Counted from the first letter of the stretch, positions 27,006-36,572 are shown. The stretch is 57,253 nucleotides of DNA from Alphaproteobacteria bacterium (GCA_024280475.1 JAJRQA010000246.1:1-57253); one strand, 5' to 3'. A program made the numbers and translations. The notes: generated from the letters alone by a model not told the origin.

Positions 27006-27341
27006 TTGGATTTCTCCTCCAGTGGTAAAATTCTTATCGAGGACACAAGTCGACCAGTACGACGAGATCCCCCAGCTAACGATATCAGGTAAATGATATC
27101 AGCCAACATCCGTCCCTAGGATAGCGCAATCAATGGAGCAGAAAAATGTCCTTACGCGCGACGAATTGATGCAGGTAAAGGAGACCATATACCAAGAGCT
27201 ATTTTTAAAAAATGCTTGTCAGAGATAAACGGGCATGGCCTTGTCGAGCGAAGCCTCTTATAGTGAATGTTTGAAACTTGACGAATCATCATAGCCTATC
27301 CGAGCGAGTGGGCGTTTTTCGAGAACAGAGCCACGAAGAAA
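27006..27341. other. 336-bp intergenic region between cytochrome c and glcD
   Basis: This divergent region must hold the promoters of the cytochrome gene and the glc operon. I find no repeat or clear operator. A plus-strand frame at 27133-27228 could encode 31 residues (MEQKNVLTRDELMQVKETIY...), with no ribosome site; I do not call it a gene. Confidence 0.4.
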
Positions 27342-28832
27342 ATGTCTTTCATCCCCCTTCCGGATCCAGATCCAGATATTCTCAAACGGCGCGTTCAAAT
27401 CGCCAAAAACCTCGCCAAAATTGCCCCTGATGCTGTCTTTATCGAGGATGAAGAGGGGCGCCAAGCCTATGAAACGGATGCCCTTACCGCCTATCGCCGC
27501 ATTCCACTGCTGGTAATCTTGCCCTCAACGACCCTCGAAGTCAGCCAGCTTTTGGCCTATTGCCATAAAGAGCATATTCAAGTCATTGCCAGAGGGGCCG
27601 GTACCTCCCTTTGTGGCGGTGCCGTACCCACTAATGATGCGGTCATTATTGGTCTGTCGCGCATGCGCCAGATACTTGAGATCAACTATGAAAACCGCAC
27701 GGCAAAAGTCGAAGCCGGCGTGACCAATCTTGGCATATCTGACGCCATGAGCGACCAGCAGTTCTTTTATGCCCCGGACCCCTCTTCGCAGATTGCCTGC
27801 ACTATTGGCGGTAATGTCGCCATGAATGCGGGCGGCGCCCATTGTCTCAAATACGGCGTCACCACCAATAATGTACTGGGGGTAAAACTGGTTTTGATGG
27901 ATGGTGAAGTGGTTGATATTGGCGGTGATGCGCTCGATAGCAATGGCTATGATCTGCTCGGCCTGATCAATGGCTCCGAGGGGCAGCTTGGCATCGTCAC
28001 GCAGATTACCGTACGCATTTTGCGCAAGCCAGAGATGGCACGCCCCATGCTGATCGGCTTTAACAGCAACAAGGATGCGGGCAACTGCATCACCGCTATC
28101 ATTGCCAGTGGCATGATCCCTGCTGCCCTCGAATTCATGGACAAGCGGGCCATTCATATTTGCGAAAATTACGTCAAGGTCGGCTATCCCCTTGATGTGG
28201 AAGCCTTGCTGATCGTTGAGGTCGAGGGATCGGAAAACGAAATCAATCTGCAATTTGATCATGTCCGCGAGATTGTCGAAAAATTTGACCCCAAAACCAT
28301 TCGTGTCGCCCAAAATGATGAGGAAACCGAGAAAATCTGGAAGGGACGCAAATCCGCTAGTGGGGCCATGAGCCAGCTTTCAGACTTTTATTGTATGGAT
28401 GGTGTTATTCCCATTTCACGTCTTGCTGATGTGTTGGGGTGGGTGGCCCACATAGGTCGCCACCACGATTTTGAAATCGCCAATGTATTTCATGCCGGCG
28501 ATGGCAATCTGCACCCTCTGATCCTTTATAATGCCAATGATGAGGAAGAGCTTTTACGCGCAGAAGCCTGCGGGGCCGAGCTTTTACGCTTATGCGTGAA
28601 GGCCGGGGGATGTCTGAGCGGCGAACATGGTGTGGGCATTGAAAAACGAGACTTGATGCGCGAACAGTTTAGCGAGCTTGATCTCATCCAGCAAACCCGC
28701 ATAAAAACCGTCTTTGATCCCAACTGGCTGCTCAATCCGGCCAAAGTGTTTCCCCTCAACGCTCCTGGGCGAGGGGGCATCGAAGCCGACATTGCCGAAA
28801 TCAGCATGCCAGGCGGGGAGAGTGAGCGATGA
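27342..28832 (+). CDS. glcD: Glycolate oxidase, FAD-binding subunit GlcD
   Basis: 496 residues. FAD-binding PCMH domain in the N-terminal half (VIARGAGTSLCGGAVP, APDPSSQIACTIGGNVAMNAGG, GSEGQLGIVTQITV) and the C-terminal FAD-linked oxidase cap ending near CLSGEHGVGIEKRDLM. With GlcE and GlcF it oxidises glycolate (and often D-lactate) to glyoxylate and passes electrons to the respiratory chain at the membrane. The stop overlaps the glcE start by 4 bases (ATGA), showing translational coupling. Its product glyoxylate is the substrate of the malate synthase G at 5878-8070. Confidence 0.95.
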   Translation: MSFIPLPDPDPDILKRRVQIAKNLAKIAPDAVFIEDEEGRQAYETDALTAYRRIPLLVILPSTTLEVSQLLAYCHKEHIQVIARGAGTSLCGGAVPTNDAVIIGLSRMRQILEINYENRTAKVEAGVTNLGISDAMSDQQFFYAPDPSSQIACTIGGNVAMNAGGAHCLKYGVTTNNVLGVKLVLMDGEVVDIGGDALDSNGYDLLGLINGSEGQLGIVTQITVRILRKPEMARPMLIGFNSNKDAGNCITAIIASGMIPAALEFMDKRAIHICENYVKVGYPLDVEALLIVEVEGSENEINLQFDHVREIVEKFDPKTIRVAQNDEETEKIWKGRKSASGAMSQLSDFYCMDGVIPISRLADVLGWVAHIGRHHDFEIANVFHAGDGNLHPLILYNANDEEELLRAEACGAELLRLCVKAGGCLSGEHGVGIEKRDLMREQFSELDLIQQTRIKTVFDPNWLLNPAKVFPLNAPGRGGIEADIAEISMPGGESER

Positions 28833-30049
28833 GCGAACTTTTATTGCCGCGAGATCACAAGGATCTAAGCGACATCATCACCAGGGCCAGTCAAGACAAA
28901 ACCCGTCTTGAAGTGATCGGTGAAAATTCCAAGCAATATATTGGTCGCCCCATGCGCGTGGATCGGACATTGTCAACGCGCCAGTTGAGCGGCATCAATT
29001 TTTATAGCCCCGAAGAGCTGGTCATTTCAGTGCGCGCCGGCACCTCGCTGTCGATGGTCGAACATACTTTGCGCCATGAAGAGCAGCAATTGGCGTTTGA
29101 GCCCATTGATTATGGTCATCTATTTGGCTTCAAAACTGGTCAGGGCACCATTGGCAGTGTCGTCGCCTGCAATCTTTCCGGCTCACGGCGTATTCGCTCC
29201 GGGGCGGCGCGCGATAGCTTGCTGGGTATTCACGGCGTCAATGGTCGCGGTGAATATTTCCAGAATGGTGGCCGCGTGATGAAGAATGTCACCGGCTATG
29301 ATCTCACCAAGGGACTGTCAGGCAGTTGGGGTACGCTTTGTGTGTTCAGCGAAGTAATCTTGAAAGTGATCCCGCGGTTTGAAACCAGCGTCACCCTCGT
29401 CTTGCAAGGTCTTGATGACCGGCTGGCCATCAATGCCTTGTGTGACGCCATGAAAAGTCCCTATGAGGTCACCGGCGCGGTGCATCTGCAAAAAGCCCCG
29501 GTTGCGCTTTTGACAGATCCAAAAATTGCCGCGCTTGGCACCAGCCTCACCGCCATCCGGCTGGAAAATTTTGAAACTGCCGTGCGCTATCGCAGTACAA
29601 AACTGCGCACCCAGCTGAGCTGTTATGGCGATGTGCTGGAATTTGGCGAGCAACAGACCAACAGTTTTTGGCAAGATATGCAGCACTTGAAATTCCTGAC
29701 CCAGTCAAGAGCCCCTGTCTGGCGCGTCTCGACAGCCCCTCAGAACGGTCCCATTCTGGTCGCTGAACTCGAACGCGTTGTGCCCGTCAGTGCTGTTTAT
29801 GACTGGTCGGGAGGCCTTGTTTGGCTGGAAGTACCCGCAACCTCTGACGTCAGCGCCTCCGACATCCGCCGCTCGCTTGCCCATTTGGGTGGTCACGCGA
29901 CACTCATTCGCGCCGACCGTGAAGTGCGCACCAGAACCGAGGTTTTTCACCCCATCCCAGGGGCCATCGGCAAGATTACCCGTGGCATCAAAAACAGTTT
30001 TGATCCTCACCATATTCTTAACCCGGAACGTATGTATGCTGGACTGTAA
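28829..30049 (+). CDS. glcE: Glycolate oxidase subunit GlcE
   Basis: 406 residues with a shortened FAD-binding fold: TRASQDKTRLEVIGENSKQY, then LAFEPIDYGHLFG, TIGSVVACNLSGSRRIRSGA and VMKNVTGYDLTKGLSGSWGT. This is the usual GlcE pattern. Start overlaps the glcD stop. It ends with the conserved IKNSFDPHHILNPERMY. It forms the glycolate oxidase complex with GlcD and GlcF. Confidence 0.94.
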   Translation: MSELLLPRDHKDLSDIITRASQDKTRLEVIGENSKQYIGRPMRVDRTLSTRQLSGINFYSPEELVISVRAGTSLSMVEHTLRHEEQQLAFEPIDYGHLFGFKTGQGTIGSVVACNLSGSRRIRSGAARDSLLGIHGVNGRGEYFQNGGRVMKNVTGYDLTKGLSGSWGTLCVFSEVILKVIPRFETSVTLVLQGLDDRLAINALCDAMKSPYEVTGAVHLQKAPVALLTDPKIAALGTSLTAIRLENFETAVRYRSTKLRTQLSCYGDVLEFGEQQTNSFWQDMQHLKFLTQSRAPVWRVSTAPQNGPILVAELERVVPVSAVYDWSGGLVWLEVPATSDVSASDIRRSLAHLGGHATLIRADREVRTRTEVFHPIPGAIGKITRGIKNSFDPHHILNPERMYAGL

Positions 30050-30118
30050 GGGCTCGATCACCACTATGGCAAAAACACGGATCAAGCCCACCGTTCGCGA
30101 ACAAGGAAATGCCAGCTC

Positions 30119-31477
30119 ATGAAAACGAGTTATTCACCCGAACAGCTCAAGGATCCTCTCGTCGCCCAATCGGAAGCCATTATGCGCAAATGCGTACATT
30201 GCGGCCTTTGCACGGCAACCTGTTCCAGCTATGTGATCCTCGGAGACGAGCGCGCCTCGCCGCGTGGACGTATCTATCTCATCAATCGCATGATGAAAAA
30301 CAATGAAAACCCGTCCAAAGCAACAGTTGGCTTTCTCGATAATTGCCTGACTTGTCTGTCTTGCATGACCACCTGCCCTTCCGGGGTCGACTATGTGCAT
30401 CTTATTGACATGGCGCGGGCCCGCATCAACAAAAAGGCGCGGCGCAAACTGTCTACCAGAGTGACACGCTCACTGCTTGCGGGATTGCTGCCTTACCCTG
30501 CCCGTATGAAAACCGCCATGAAATTTGGTCGACTGGCGCGCCCGCTGACCGGAAGTTTTCAAAAATTGGGCCTGACCTCTCTGGCTGGTATGCTTGAAGC
30601 CCTGCCACAAAAATCGGCCCGCAGCCCTCGCTATGAAAAGCGTACACCCGCCAAAGACAAGAGGCTGAAGCTCGTCGCCATGCTGCCCGGCTGCACCAAT
30701 GATCTGCTTCGCCCCTCCATCAATGAGGCCACAACCGCCTTGTTATCGCGCATGGGGATCGAGGTCATTGTGCCCTCTGGTCTTGGCTGTTGCGGGGCGA
30801 TTGAACATCATCTGGGGGAAGAAGAAAAAGCTATTCGCTCGGCCAAACGCAATGTCGATGTGCTTTCCAAACTGCATGACGAACAACCGCTTGACGCTAT
30901 TCTCACCACCGCATCAGGATGTGGTAGCATGCTCAAGGACTATGCGCATCTTTTACGCAATGATGAAGGATATGCCAAACGAGCTGCCGACATTGCCGAG
31001 CTGACCCATGATGTCAGCGAAGTGCTCGACGCCATCACCATGCTCGCACCAACCCAATGGAGCGATATCAAAGTCGCTTATCACGGCTCCTGCTCTCTCG
31101 AACATGGTCAAAAAATCACCCGCGAGCCCCGCTCCTTGCTGAGCAAAGCCGGTTATACGGTTCTGGAAATCCCAGAAGGCCATATATGTTGTGGATCCGC
31201 TGGGACTTATTCGATCATGCAGCCGGTTATTTCAAAAGCGCTACTGGCCCGCAAGCTGGATAATATCGACAAGGTCCAACCCGATATCATCGCTGCTGGC
31301 AATATTGGCTGTATAAATTATATGGCGGCCAAATCCAACACCCCCATTGTACATACGATTGAGCTATTGAACTGGGCCTATGGGGGAGAGTGCCCCGCAG
31401 AACTCAAGCATCTTGAACCACGCATCCAGAAAATCTCCGGCGTCATGGTCGTCTCACGCATGGATGAATATAATTAG
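30119..31477 (+). CDS. glcF: Glycolate oxidase iron-sulfur subunit GlcF
   Basis: 452 residues; AAGGAAA precedes the ATG. Two 4Fe-4S motifs are seen: C25-x2-C28-x2-C31-x3-C35 (CVHCGLCTATC; the Pro that normally follows is Ser) and C76-x2-C79-x2-C82-x3-C86-P. Two CCG domains follow (GLGCCGAIEHHLGEEEKA and HICCGSAGTYSIMQ). It carries electrons from GlcD/E flavin to the quinone pool. It lies 69 bp after glcE and is the last gene of the operon. Confidence 0.95.
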   Translation: MKTSYSPEQLKDPLVAQSEAIMRKCVHCGLCTATCSSYVILGDERASPRGRIYLINRMMKNNENPSKATVGFLDNCLTCLSCMTTCPSGVDYVHLIDMARARINKKARRKLSTRVTRSLLAGLLPYPARMKTAMKFGRLARPLTGSFQKLGLTSLAGMLEALPQKSARSPRYEKRTPAKDKRLKLVAMLPGCTNDLLRPSINEATTALLSRMGIEVIVPSGLGCCGAIEHHLGEEEKAIRSAKRNVDVLSKLHDEQPLDAILTTASGCGSMLKDYAHLLRNDEGYAKRAADIAELTHDVSEVLDAITMLAPTQWSDIKVAYHGSCSLEHGQKITREPRSLLSKAGYTVLEIPEGHICCGSAGTYSIMQPVISKALLARKLDNIDKVQPDIIAAGNIGCINYMAAKSNTPIVHTIELLNWAYGGECPAELKHLEPRIQKISGVMVVSRMDEYN

Positions 31478-31516
31478 CCCACAGAGCTCGATGGCCCCAT
31501 CTTACGCGCTTGAAAT

Positions 31517-33727
31517 TTAGCGCCCCCCGGCAAAAGCCGGGTGCTTGATCTTTTTTGCTTTTTTCAACATTTGCAGCGGGGCAATGAACCAATTACCGGT
31601 GCCAGGTATGCGTCCGGGCACAAAGAACATGAATTTTCCAGATGGTCTTTGACCCGCCCGCGTTTCAAGACCTTGTCCTGAGGCATTCTGGGGAACGCTA
31701 TTGCGGCGCACTATAGGAGCGCCTTGGGCCTTGTTGGCTTTTGGAGCTTGTTGAACTTTGGCTGCAGGGGTCGCGAACACATACACCCATTTATTATTCT
31801 TGCGAACCCAGATCTTCTGGTTCTTGGTGGCTTGGGGCTCACCTGCATCCGGACCTTCCGCCAAACCGGTGGCGGCGCTGGCTTTTGGCGTCATTTTAGC
31901 AATCGGTTTTTTCGTAACGGCAATTCCAGATTTTGCTGGTAGCACGCTCGCCAATGGTTTTTTCGCCGCTTTATTCTCTGTGGTCTGGCGTGCAGTACCC
32001 AGATTTTTATTAGCAGCCTTAGCGGTGGCGGGCATTTTGCGATCTAGCCTTGCGCCCTCTGCCACTCGTTTGGCTCCGTTCAAAGCAGGATTGGTTTTTC
32101 CTTGCTGGGGCGCAACATAGACCCAGCGGTTTTGGCGCTGCACCCAGCCTCCAGTGACCGGCGCTTTGGCGACCTGTTCGGCCAGCCCCCTCATATTGGA
32201 AGCGCCCAACTGACCGGGCTGTGATTGCGGTACAAAAACCCAACGATTATTGACCCGCGACCATTTCCCGTTGCGAGCCTTTTTCGGACCAGCTTTTGCC
32301 TGCCCAGCTCTCTTGGTCATTGGTTTTGTCACGGTTTGCTGGCGAGGCGCTTGTGCGAATTTTTTGCCCGCCTTTTTGATCTCTATGCCTTTTTGTGGCC
32401 TGGCGGCTTTTTGGGTCGCTTTCTTGATCTGGGCTTTAGAGGGTTTGGCAAGCTTACTGTTTTTTGTGGACTTATCTGCATTATTTGCAATCGCTGGTTT
32501 TTGCGTAACGGCCGCCCCAGATTTAAGAGTGCCAGATTTAAGACTGGCAACCGGTTTAACAGGCTTGGATGCCGTTTTTTTCTTCGCTTTTGTACCACCG
32601 ACAATCGACCCATAGCTGCGGTTTTTATCAAAAACATAAACCCAGTTACGGCCCCCGCCAACCCATACGCCCGCATCTCCAGCAGCATGAATTTCAGCGC
32701 TCAAACCATAAATGCTTGGCAACATGCCACGTTTTTTGGGTGCGAAAGCCCAGCGCCCATCCTTGCGGTTCAAATCTCCAGTAGCGTGCAATCCTTTGGC
32801 AGGTATGCCCGTTAACCCGAACCTTTGTGAAAGCTTGGAGCCAATATTGGGTACCCAGATATAGGTCCCCTTATCATTGGGCACTAATTGTTGTCTGGAT
32901 TTTTTTGTGGTCGCGGCGGCGATCAGGGCTACTGGCGCTTTTTTAACCGATGGTGTCTTGGGTTGAACGCTTACCCCTTTGGAGGAAATATTGGAGGGAA
33001 CACTTGTCGCAGCTGGTTTTATAGCCGCTTTTTGTTTCGCCAGACCAATCGGCTTTTTGTCTTTTGCTTTTCTGTCAGCAGGCGCCAGCGGGGAAGCTGG
33101 TTTTGCCGGTTTCACAAATGCTGTCTCGTTCTTGAGTATGGTTCGAGGTGTCACAAGAGAAGAAAATTTTCCCGTTGCAGGTTGCCTGACATTTTTCTTT
33201 TGCGCTTTGGCGATCGCTGGCAAATGCGAGTTTGGTTGTGCATGCGCTTTTAATGGCGAGCCAGATGCCTTTTTGGGGGCCGCCAGCTTGTTCTTGTGAT
33301 CAACCGCTGTCTTGCTCTCGAACATTGTTTTGGGACTGGCTGGAACGCGCGCCATCTGGTTATCTGGCTTGATCATTTGCCCGGGCTTGTCGGCTGACTT
33401 TTTGACGATTGCTGCACGAGTGGCCATCGCCGGCTTTGCCTTGGTCGCCTTTTTTGTGTCTGTTGCCGGGACCTTGGTAACCGGCGCAATCGTTTTATCG
33501 CTCTTAGCTGGTGGCTCAGCGCTTTCACTTGGCATTTGCGCTTTTGGCGACCAGAAATATCTGCTTAGCCCAGATATCCCTTTGCGAATATTATCAATGA
33601 ACTGACCTGGGTTACCGTGCTCCTGCTCGACGGCCAGAGCCGCGTTTCCTGGATAAAAGGACAAGCCAACCACAATAACAACGAAGAAGCTCAACGCTGA
33701 AAAAACGGAGCGATCAGACATTTTCAT
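31517..33727 (-). CDS. Large secreted or membrane-anchored Lys/Ala/Pro-rich protein with short Trp-Val-Tyr-Val repeats, unknown function
   Basis: 736 residues. An N-terminal signal or anchor helix (SALSFFVVIVVGLSFYPGNA) leads into about 220 residues of Lys/Ala/Pro/Ser low complexity, similar in composition to histone H1 tails. After it come short aromatic blocks: GTYIWVPNIGSKLSQRFGL, RNWVYVFDKN, NRWVFVPQ, WVQRQNRWVYVAPQQG, IWVRKNNKWVYVFATP and a final KFMFFVPGRIPGTGNWFIAP. These six or so W-V-[YF]-V units are spaced by basic linkers. I know no family. A basic periplasmic or envelope protein that binds peptidoglycan, polysaccharide or nucleic acid is conceivable. The antisense open frames are compositional shadows. 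Confidence 0.8.
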   Translation of the reverse strand: MKMSDRSVFSALSFFVVIVVGLSFYPGNAALAVEQEHGNPGQFIDNIRKGISGLSRYFWSPKAQMPSESAEPPAKSDKTIAPVTKVPATDTKKATKAKPAMATRAAIVKKSADKPGQMIKPDNQMARVPASPKTMFESKTAVDHKNKLAAPKKASGSPLKAHAQPNSHLPAIAKAQKKNVRQPATGKFSSLVTPRTILKNETAFVKPAKPASPLAPADRKAKDKKPIGLAKQKAAIKPAATSVPSNISSKGVSVQPKTPSVKKAPVALIAAATTKKSRQQLVPNDKGTYIWVPNIGSKLSQRFGLTGIPAKGLHATGDLNRKDGRWAFAPKKRGMLPSIYGLSAEIHAAGDAGVWVGGGRNWVYVFDKNRSYGSIVGGTKAKKKTASKPVKPVASLKSGTLKSGAAVTQKPAIANNADKSTKNSKLAKPSKAQIKKATQKAARPQKGIEIKKAGKKFAQAPRQQTVTKPMTKRAGQAKAGPKKARNGKWSRVNNRWVFVPQSQPGQLGASNMRGLAEQVAKAPVTGGWVQRQNRWVYVAPQQGKTNPALNGAKRVAEGARLDRKMPATAKAANKNLGTARQTTENKAAKKPLASVLPAKSGIAVTKKPIAKMTPKASAATGLAEGPDAGEPQATKNQKIWVRKNNKWVYVFATPAAKVQQAPKANKAQGAPIVRRNSVPQNASGQGLETRAGQRPSGKFMFFVPGRIPGTGNWFIAPLQMLKKAKKIKHPAFAGGR

Positions 33728-33878
33728 AACTCAAAAAACCTTTTAATGGGCGCGTCAACAAACCCTGTTTCGATACGAGTTTGCAGACATATCCCTCGAC
33801 AGGACACAGAAGCACTTGTTGGATAAGGGACATTTTACATGAGATGGCGTCCCATCCAAGGGTAAAAGTATAAATTCA

Positions 33879-34415
33879 TTAAAGCTGCTTAAGCTTTAGA
33901 GCCAGAGTTTTAACGATAAATCCTGCAATCGCACTAATATCATCAGCATCAAACAACGGTAGATCATCTTCAATATGTGAATCATCACTGACCACCGCCA
34001 CGATATCGCTACGATCAAAACTCAGCTTTTGTCTAAGTTCTTGAAAACTGCTGCGCGCCTCTATCTTGGGGAATGCCAGCTGTTTATAGCCCTCGACAAG
34101 CACTAGATCAAAGCCCTTGAACTGGGCAAGAATGGTCTCAAAATCTGGTTCACGCTCGGGCACCAATTCGGCCACCAGTGCCCAACGATATTTTGAAACA
34201 ACGGCGATCTGGCGCGCTCCGGCTTCTCGCATCAAATAAGAATCGCGCCCTTCATGATCGATTTCAAACGAATGGTGCGCATGCTTAATGGCCCCAACCC
34301 GTAAACCCAGCTCAGAAAAATGGGCGATCAGCCGGGTGGTCAACAGGGTTTTACCCGAATTTTTCCAGCCGGTAATCCCGAATACGGGTACCTCATAGCG
34401 AGAAAAGTCGCTCAT
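33879..34415 (-). CDS. mobB: Molybdopterin-guanine dinucleotide biosynthesis protein B
   Basis: 178 residues from the ATG at 34413-34415 (MSDFSRYEVPVFGITGWKNS); an upstream in-frame start at 34508 is unlikely. P-loop GWKNSGKT at about residue 15, then VGAIKHAHHSFEIDHEG and LVLVEGYKQLAFPKIE, all typical of MobB. It binds GTP and helps MobA attach GMP to molybdopterin. mobA is not in this window. It stands alone, divergent from the FNR-like gene. Confidence 0.92.
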   Translation of the reverse strand: MSDFSRYEVPVFGITGWKNSGKTLLTTRLIAHFSELGLRVGAIKHAHHSFEIDHEGRDSYLMREAGARQIAVVSKYRWALVAELVPEREPDFETILAQFKGFDLVLVEGYKQLAFPKIEARSSFQELRQKLSFDRSDIVAVVSDDSHIEDDLPLFDADDISAIAGFIVKTLALKLKQL

Positions 34416-34603
34416 AATGTCTATGGTTCCTTCGATGAAGCAAAATGCAGACTGCGACATGATACCCCGCCAAACTAAGTAGTTCCCCCAATATCTCGAA
34501 GCCCCCAACTAGTTCGTAATGAACACCTAAGGGAGAAGGTCGAACGAGCGCAATAGTTTTATTTACCTAAAGCTATGCCGTTTTGAGAAAGGGATCACTA
34601 GCA

Positions 34604-35362
34604 ATGGATATCATTACTGCAATCAACACCGAACCCGCATCAACGCACCGATATTTGAACTCTGATCACCAGAACAATGATATCCGGCAGTTTGGTGTTG
34701 CTGGCCTGATGGCCACCGCGCATAGCTGCAACTGCATGCGTGATATTGCCAGCAGCCGCAACCTCGCAGCGGGCGAGACCTTGTTCTGGGAAGATGACAC
34801 GGTTCAATATACCTATTTACTGATTGATGGCGCGATGAAAGCCTACAAGCTTTTACCCAATGGCCGCAGCCAGATCACCCGCTTCATGACAGCGGGGGAA
34901 ATCATCACATCTCCCTTGATCGATAATTACTCCTACAGCGCCGAGGCCCTTGGAGATTGCTCGATTTTGCAATTGCCGCAAAAGCGCTTTGACAAAATCA
35001 TGGCCAAGGACTCTGTCCTTATGAAATCAGTTTTTGGAAAATTGTCGATTGAACTGCAACAGGCCCAAAAGCAATCCCTTTTGTTGGGACGCATGCCCGC
35101 TATTGAACGCGTGTCAAATTTTCTACTGGATATTGCACAACGGCAAAATCCGCAAATTACAGAGTTCGAAGCCGATTTACTCATCACATTGCCAATGGCG
35201 CGCGCTGACATTGCTGATTATCTTGGTTTGACGATCGAGACGGTGAGCCGGGCCTTTTCAAAATTTCGCCGCGATGGCCTGATCGATTTACCCCGTCCCA
35301 ATCTTGTTCGCTTGCGCGATCAAACAAGATTGCTTGCACAAAGTAATTCGCTAGCCAACTAG
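34604..35362 (+). CDS. Crp/Fnr-family regulator, FixK/FNR-like
   Basis: 252 residues from the ATG at 34604, preceded by AAAGGGA; a TTG at 34583 is possible but lacks a site. The cyclic-nucleotide-type beta barrel covers residues about 45-150. The helix-turn-helix has the FNR-type recognition helix (RADIADYLGLTIETVSRAFSKF, with E-x2-SR), so a TTGAT-N4-ATCAA box is the likely target. Cysteines are C42, C44 and C119 only; the C-x2-C spacing and the fourth Cys of oxygen-sensing FNR are missing. It is more likely a FixK-type regulator or an FNR with altered cluster ligation. It is divergent from mobB. Confidence 0.88.
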   Translation: MDIITAINTEPASTHRYLNSDHQNNDIRQFGVAGLMATAHSCNCMRDIASSRNLAAGETLFWEDDTVQYTYLLIDGAMKAYKLLPNGRSQITRFMTAGEIITSPLIDNYSYSAEALGDCSILQLPQKRFDKIMAKDSVLMKSVFGKLSIELQQAQKQSLLLGRMPAIERVSNFLLDIAQRQNPQITEFEADLLITLPMARADIADYLGLTIETVSRAFSKFRRDGLIDLPRPNLVRLRDQTRLLAQSNSLAN

Positions 35363-35672
35363 TCTTTGTCCGCAATAGTACCCAAAATAAAATTCACAAT
35401 TTTGTTAATCGTGGCGATTTTTTGCACGAAATGATCCCGTTCGCCAAATTAAGGTCACCTTTTAGACTCCATAATAAATCAACAGTTGGGACAAGCATAC
35501 TGCCCAAAAAGAAACAGGCATTCTCAACTGTAATTGCCCGACGGAAGCGCTCTAATCAAGCCGCCCGCCGGGTATCGGGAAGCTCCAAGCGCCATCTTTC
35601 TTGACTATGCGCTGCAAGAGTTCCTTGATTTTTGGGACAAAGTGGGCGTAGATATCCCACTTGGAGATTTAT
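35363..35672. other. 310-bp intergenic region before the CAP-domain gene
   Basis: Nothing coding is apparent. An AT-only inverted repeat AAAATT-CAC-AATTTT lies at 35389-35403 just after the FNR-like stop, without the features of a strong terminator. The region must contain the promoter of the gene at 35673. Confidence 0.35.
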
Positions 35673-36335
35673 ATGTTGCGTGTGACTTTCTCTTTTTTGC
35701 TGATGACCGGCCTGACAACTGCCCTTGTCGGTTGTGGCAGTATGGGACAAAACAGCTCCACTCTGTCCTATGCTCCCAATGACGGTATTTTATCTTATGG
35801 TGGCAAAGGCAAAGCCCGCAGATATACAGCTGAGGGTGAAAAAGGCCAACGCTCGGCGCGGCTAAGCGACAAGGTCCCGCGGGGCAAATATAGCAAAGCT
35901 CCCAAAAACGCTTTTAAAAATCGCGATTACAGCAAGACCCGCCTCAATCCAAATACCGCCAGGAAAATGATCAATACCTATCGCGCCAGCAAAGGACTAA
36001 AACCCCTAAAAATTAACACCAAGCTGGTGGAAGCGGCGAAAATGCACGCCAAGGATCTGGCCAGCCATGATCGTATTTCCCATTATGGTTCAGATGGATC
36101 TGACCCGCTGGTACGGGTTCAGCGCACGGGCTATCCAGTGCATCTGGCAGCTGAAAATGTTGGTACGGGGCAAGTGTCACTGGCTGAAGTTTTCAAGGGC
36201 TGGCAGCAAAGCCCCGGGCATAACGAAAATCTGTTATTGAAAAATGCCAAGGAAATGGGCATCGCTTTGATTATAGATCCTGATACAGAATATAAAACAT
36301 TCTGGACCCTGGTGCTTGGCACCAAGCGCTCCTAA
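35673..36335 (+). CDS. CAP/SCP-domain lipoprotein
   Basis: 220 residues from the ATG at 35673 with GGAG 7 bases upstream. A lipoprotein signal (MLRVTFSFLLMTGLTTALVG-C21) means lipidation at C21. A basic Lys/Arg linker (about 45-85) leads to a CAP (PR-1/SCP, YkwD-like) domain: RKMINTYRASKGLKPL, AAKMHAKDLASHDRISHYG, AAENVGTG, and GWQQSPGHNENLLLKNAKEM with His-Glu metal-site residues. Bacterial CAP proteins act in the envelope with poorly known functions. It ends convergent to a small gene 10 bp away. Confidence 0.88.
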   Translation: MLRVTFSFLLMTGLTTALVGCGSMGQNSSTLSYAPNDGILSYGGKGKARRYTAEGEKGQRSARLSDKVPRGKYSKAPKNAFKNRDYSKTRLNPNTARKMINTYRASKGLKPLKINTKLVEAAKMHAKDLASHDRISHYGSDGSDPLVRVQRTGYPVHLAAENVGTGQVSLAEVFKGWQQSPGHNENLLLKNAKEMGIALIIDPDTEYKTFWTLVLGTKRS

Positions 36336-36344
36336 AATTATTTA

Positions 36345-36572
36345 TCAGCAAATGGTTGGTTCCTCATAGCCTTCATATTGCAGACGTGTCACCACCCGCC
36401 CCCAGGCCTCGGCCCGCACTTCATCCCCTATCATCGCCTGCTCATGGGCAAAAAAATCAGCAATCATCGCCGCGTAGGAGCCGTGCTGCTGCTTGATCAC
36501 TTCTGCCATCTTGATAATATCTGGCTCCGAAAAAAAAAGCGCTTGCGACGGTAGGGGGGTTGCTCTGGCCAT
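36345..36572 (-). CDS. Small hypothetical protein
   Basis: 75 residues; AAGGAG lies 8 bases before the ATG, which supports the call. The sequence is helical and soluble (DIIKMAEVIKQQHGSYAAMI, then ADFFAHEQAMIGDEVRAEAW). I do not recognise it. It shares a 159-bp upstream region with the divergent DUF1801 gene. Confidence 0.65.
   Translation of the reverse strand: MARATPLPSQALFFSEPDIIKMAEVIKQQHGSYAAMIADFFAHEQAMIGDEVRAEAWGRVVTRLQYEGYEEPTIC

Noticed and set aside
27133..27228. Possible 31-residue small gene
   Set aside because: Amphipathic-looking sequence but no ribosome site and no conservation evidence.
32225..32815. Cys/Phe-rich plus-strand frames inside 31.5-33.7 kb
   Set aside because: They are the antisense image of Lys/Ala/Pro codons of the repeat protein; no start signal or domain.
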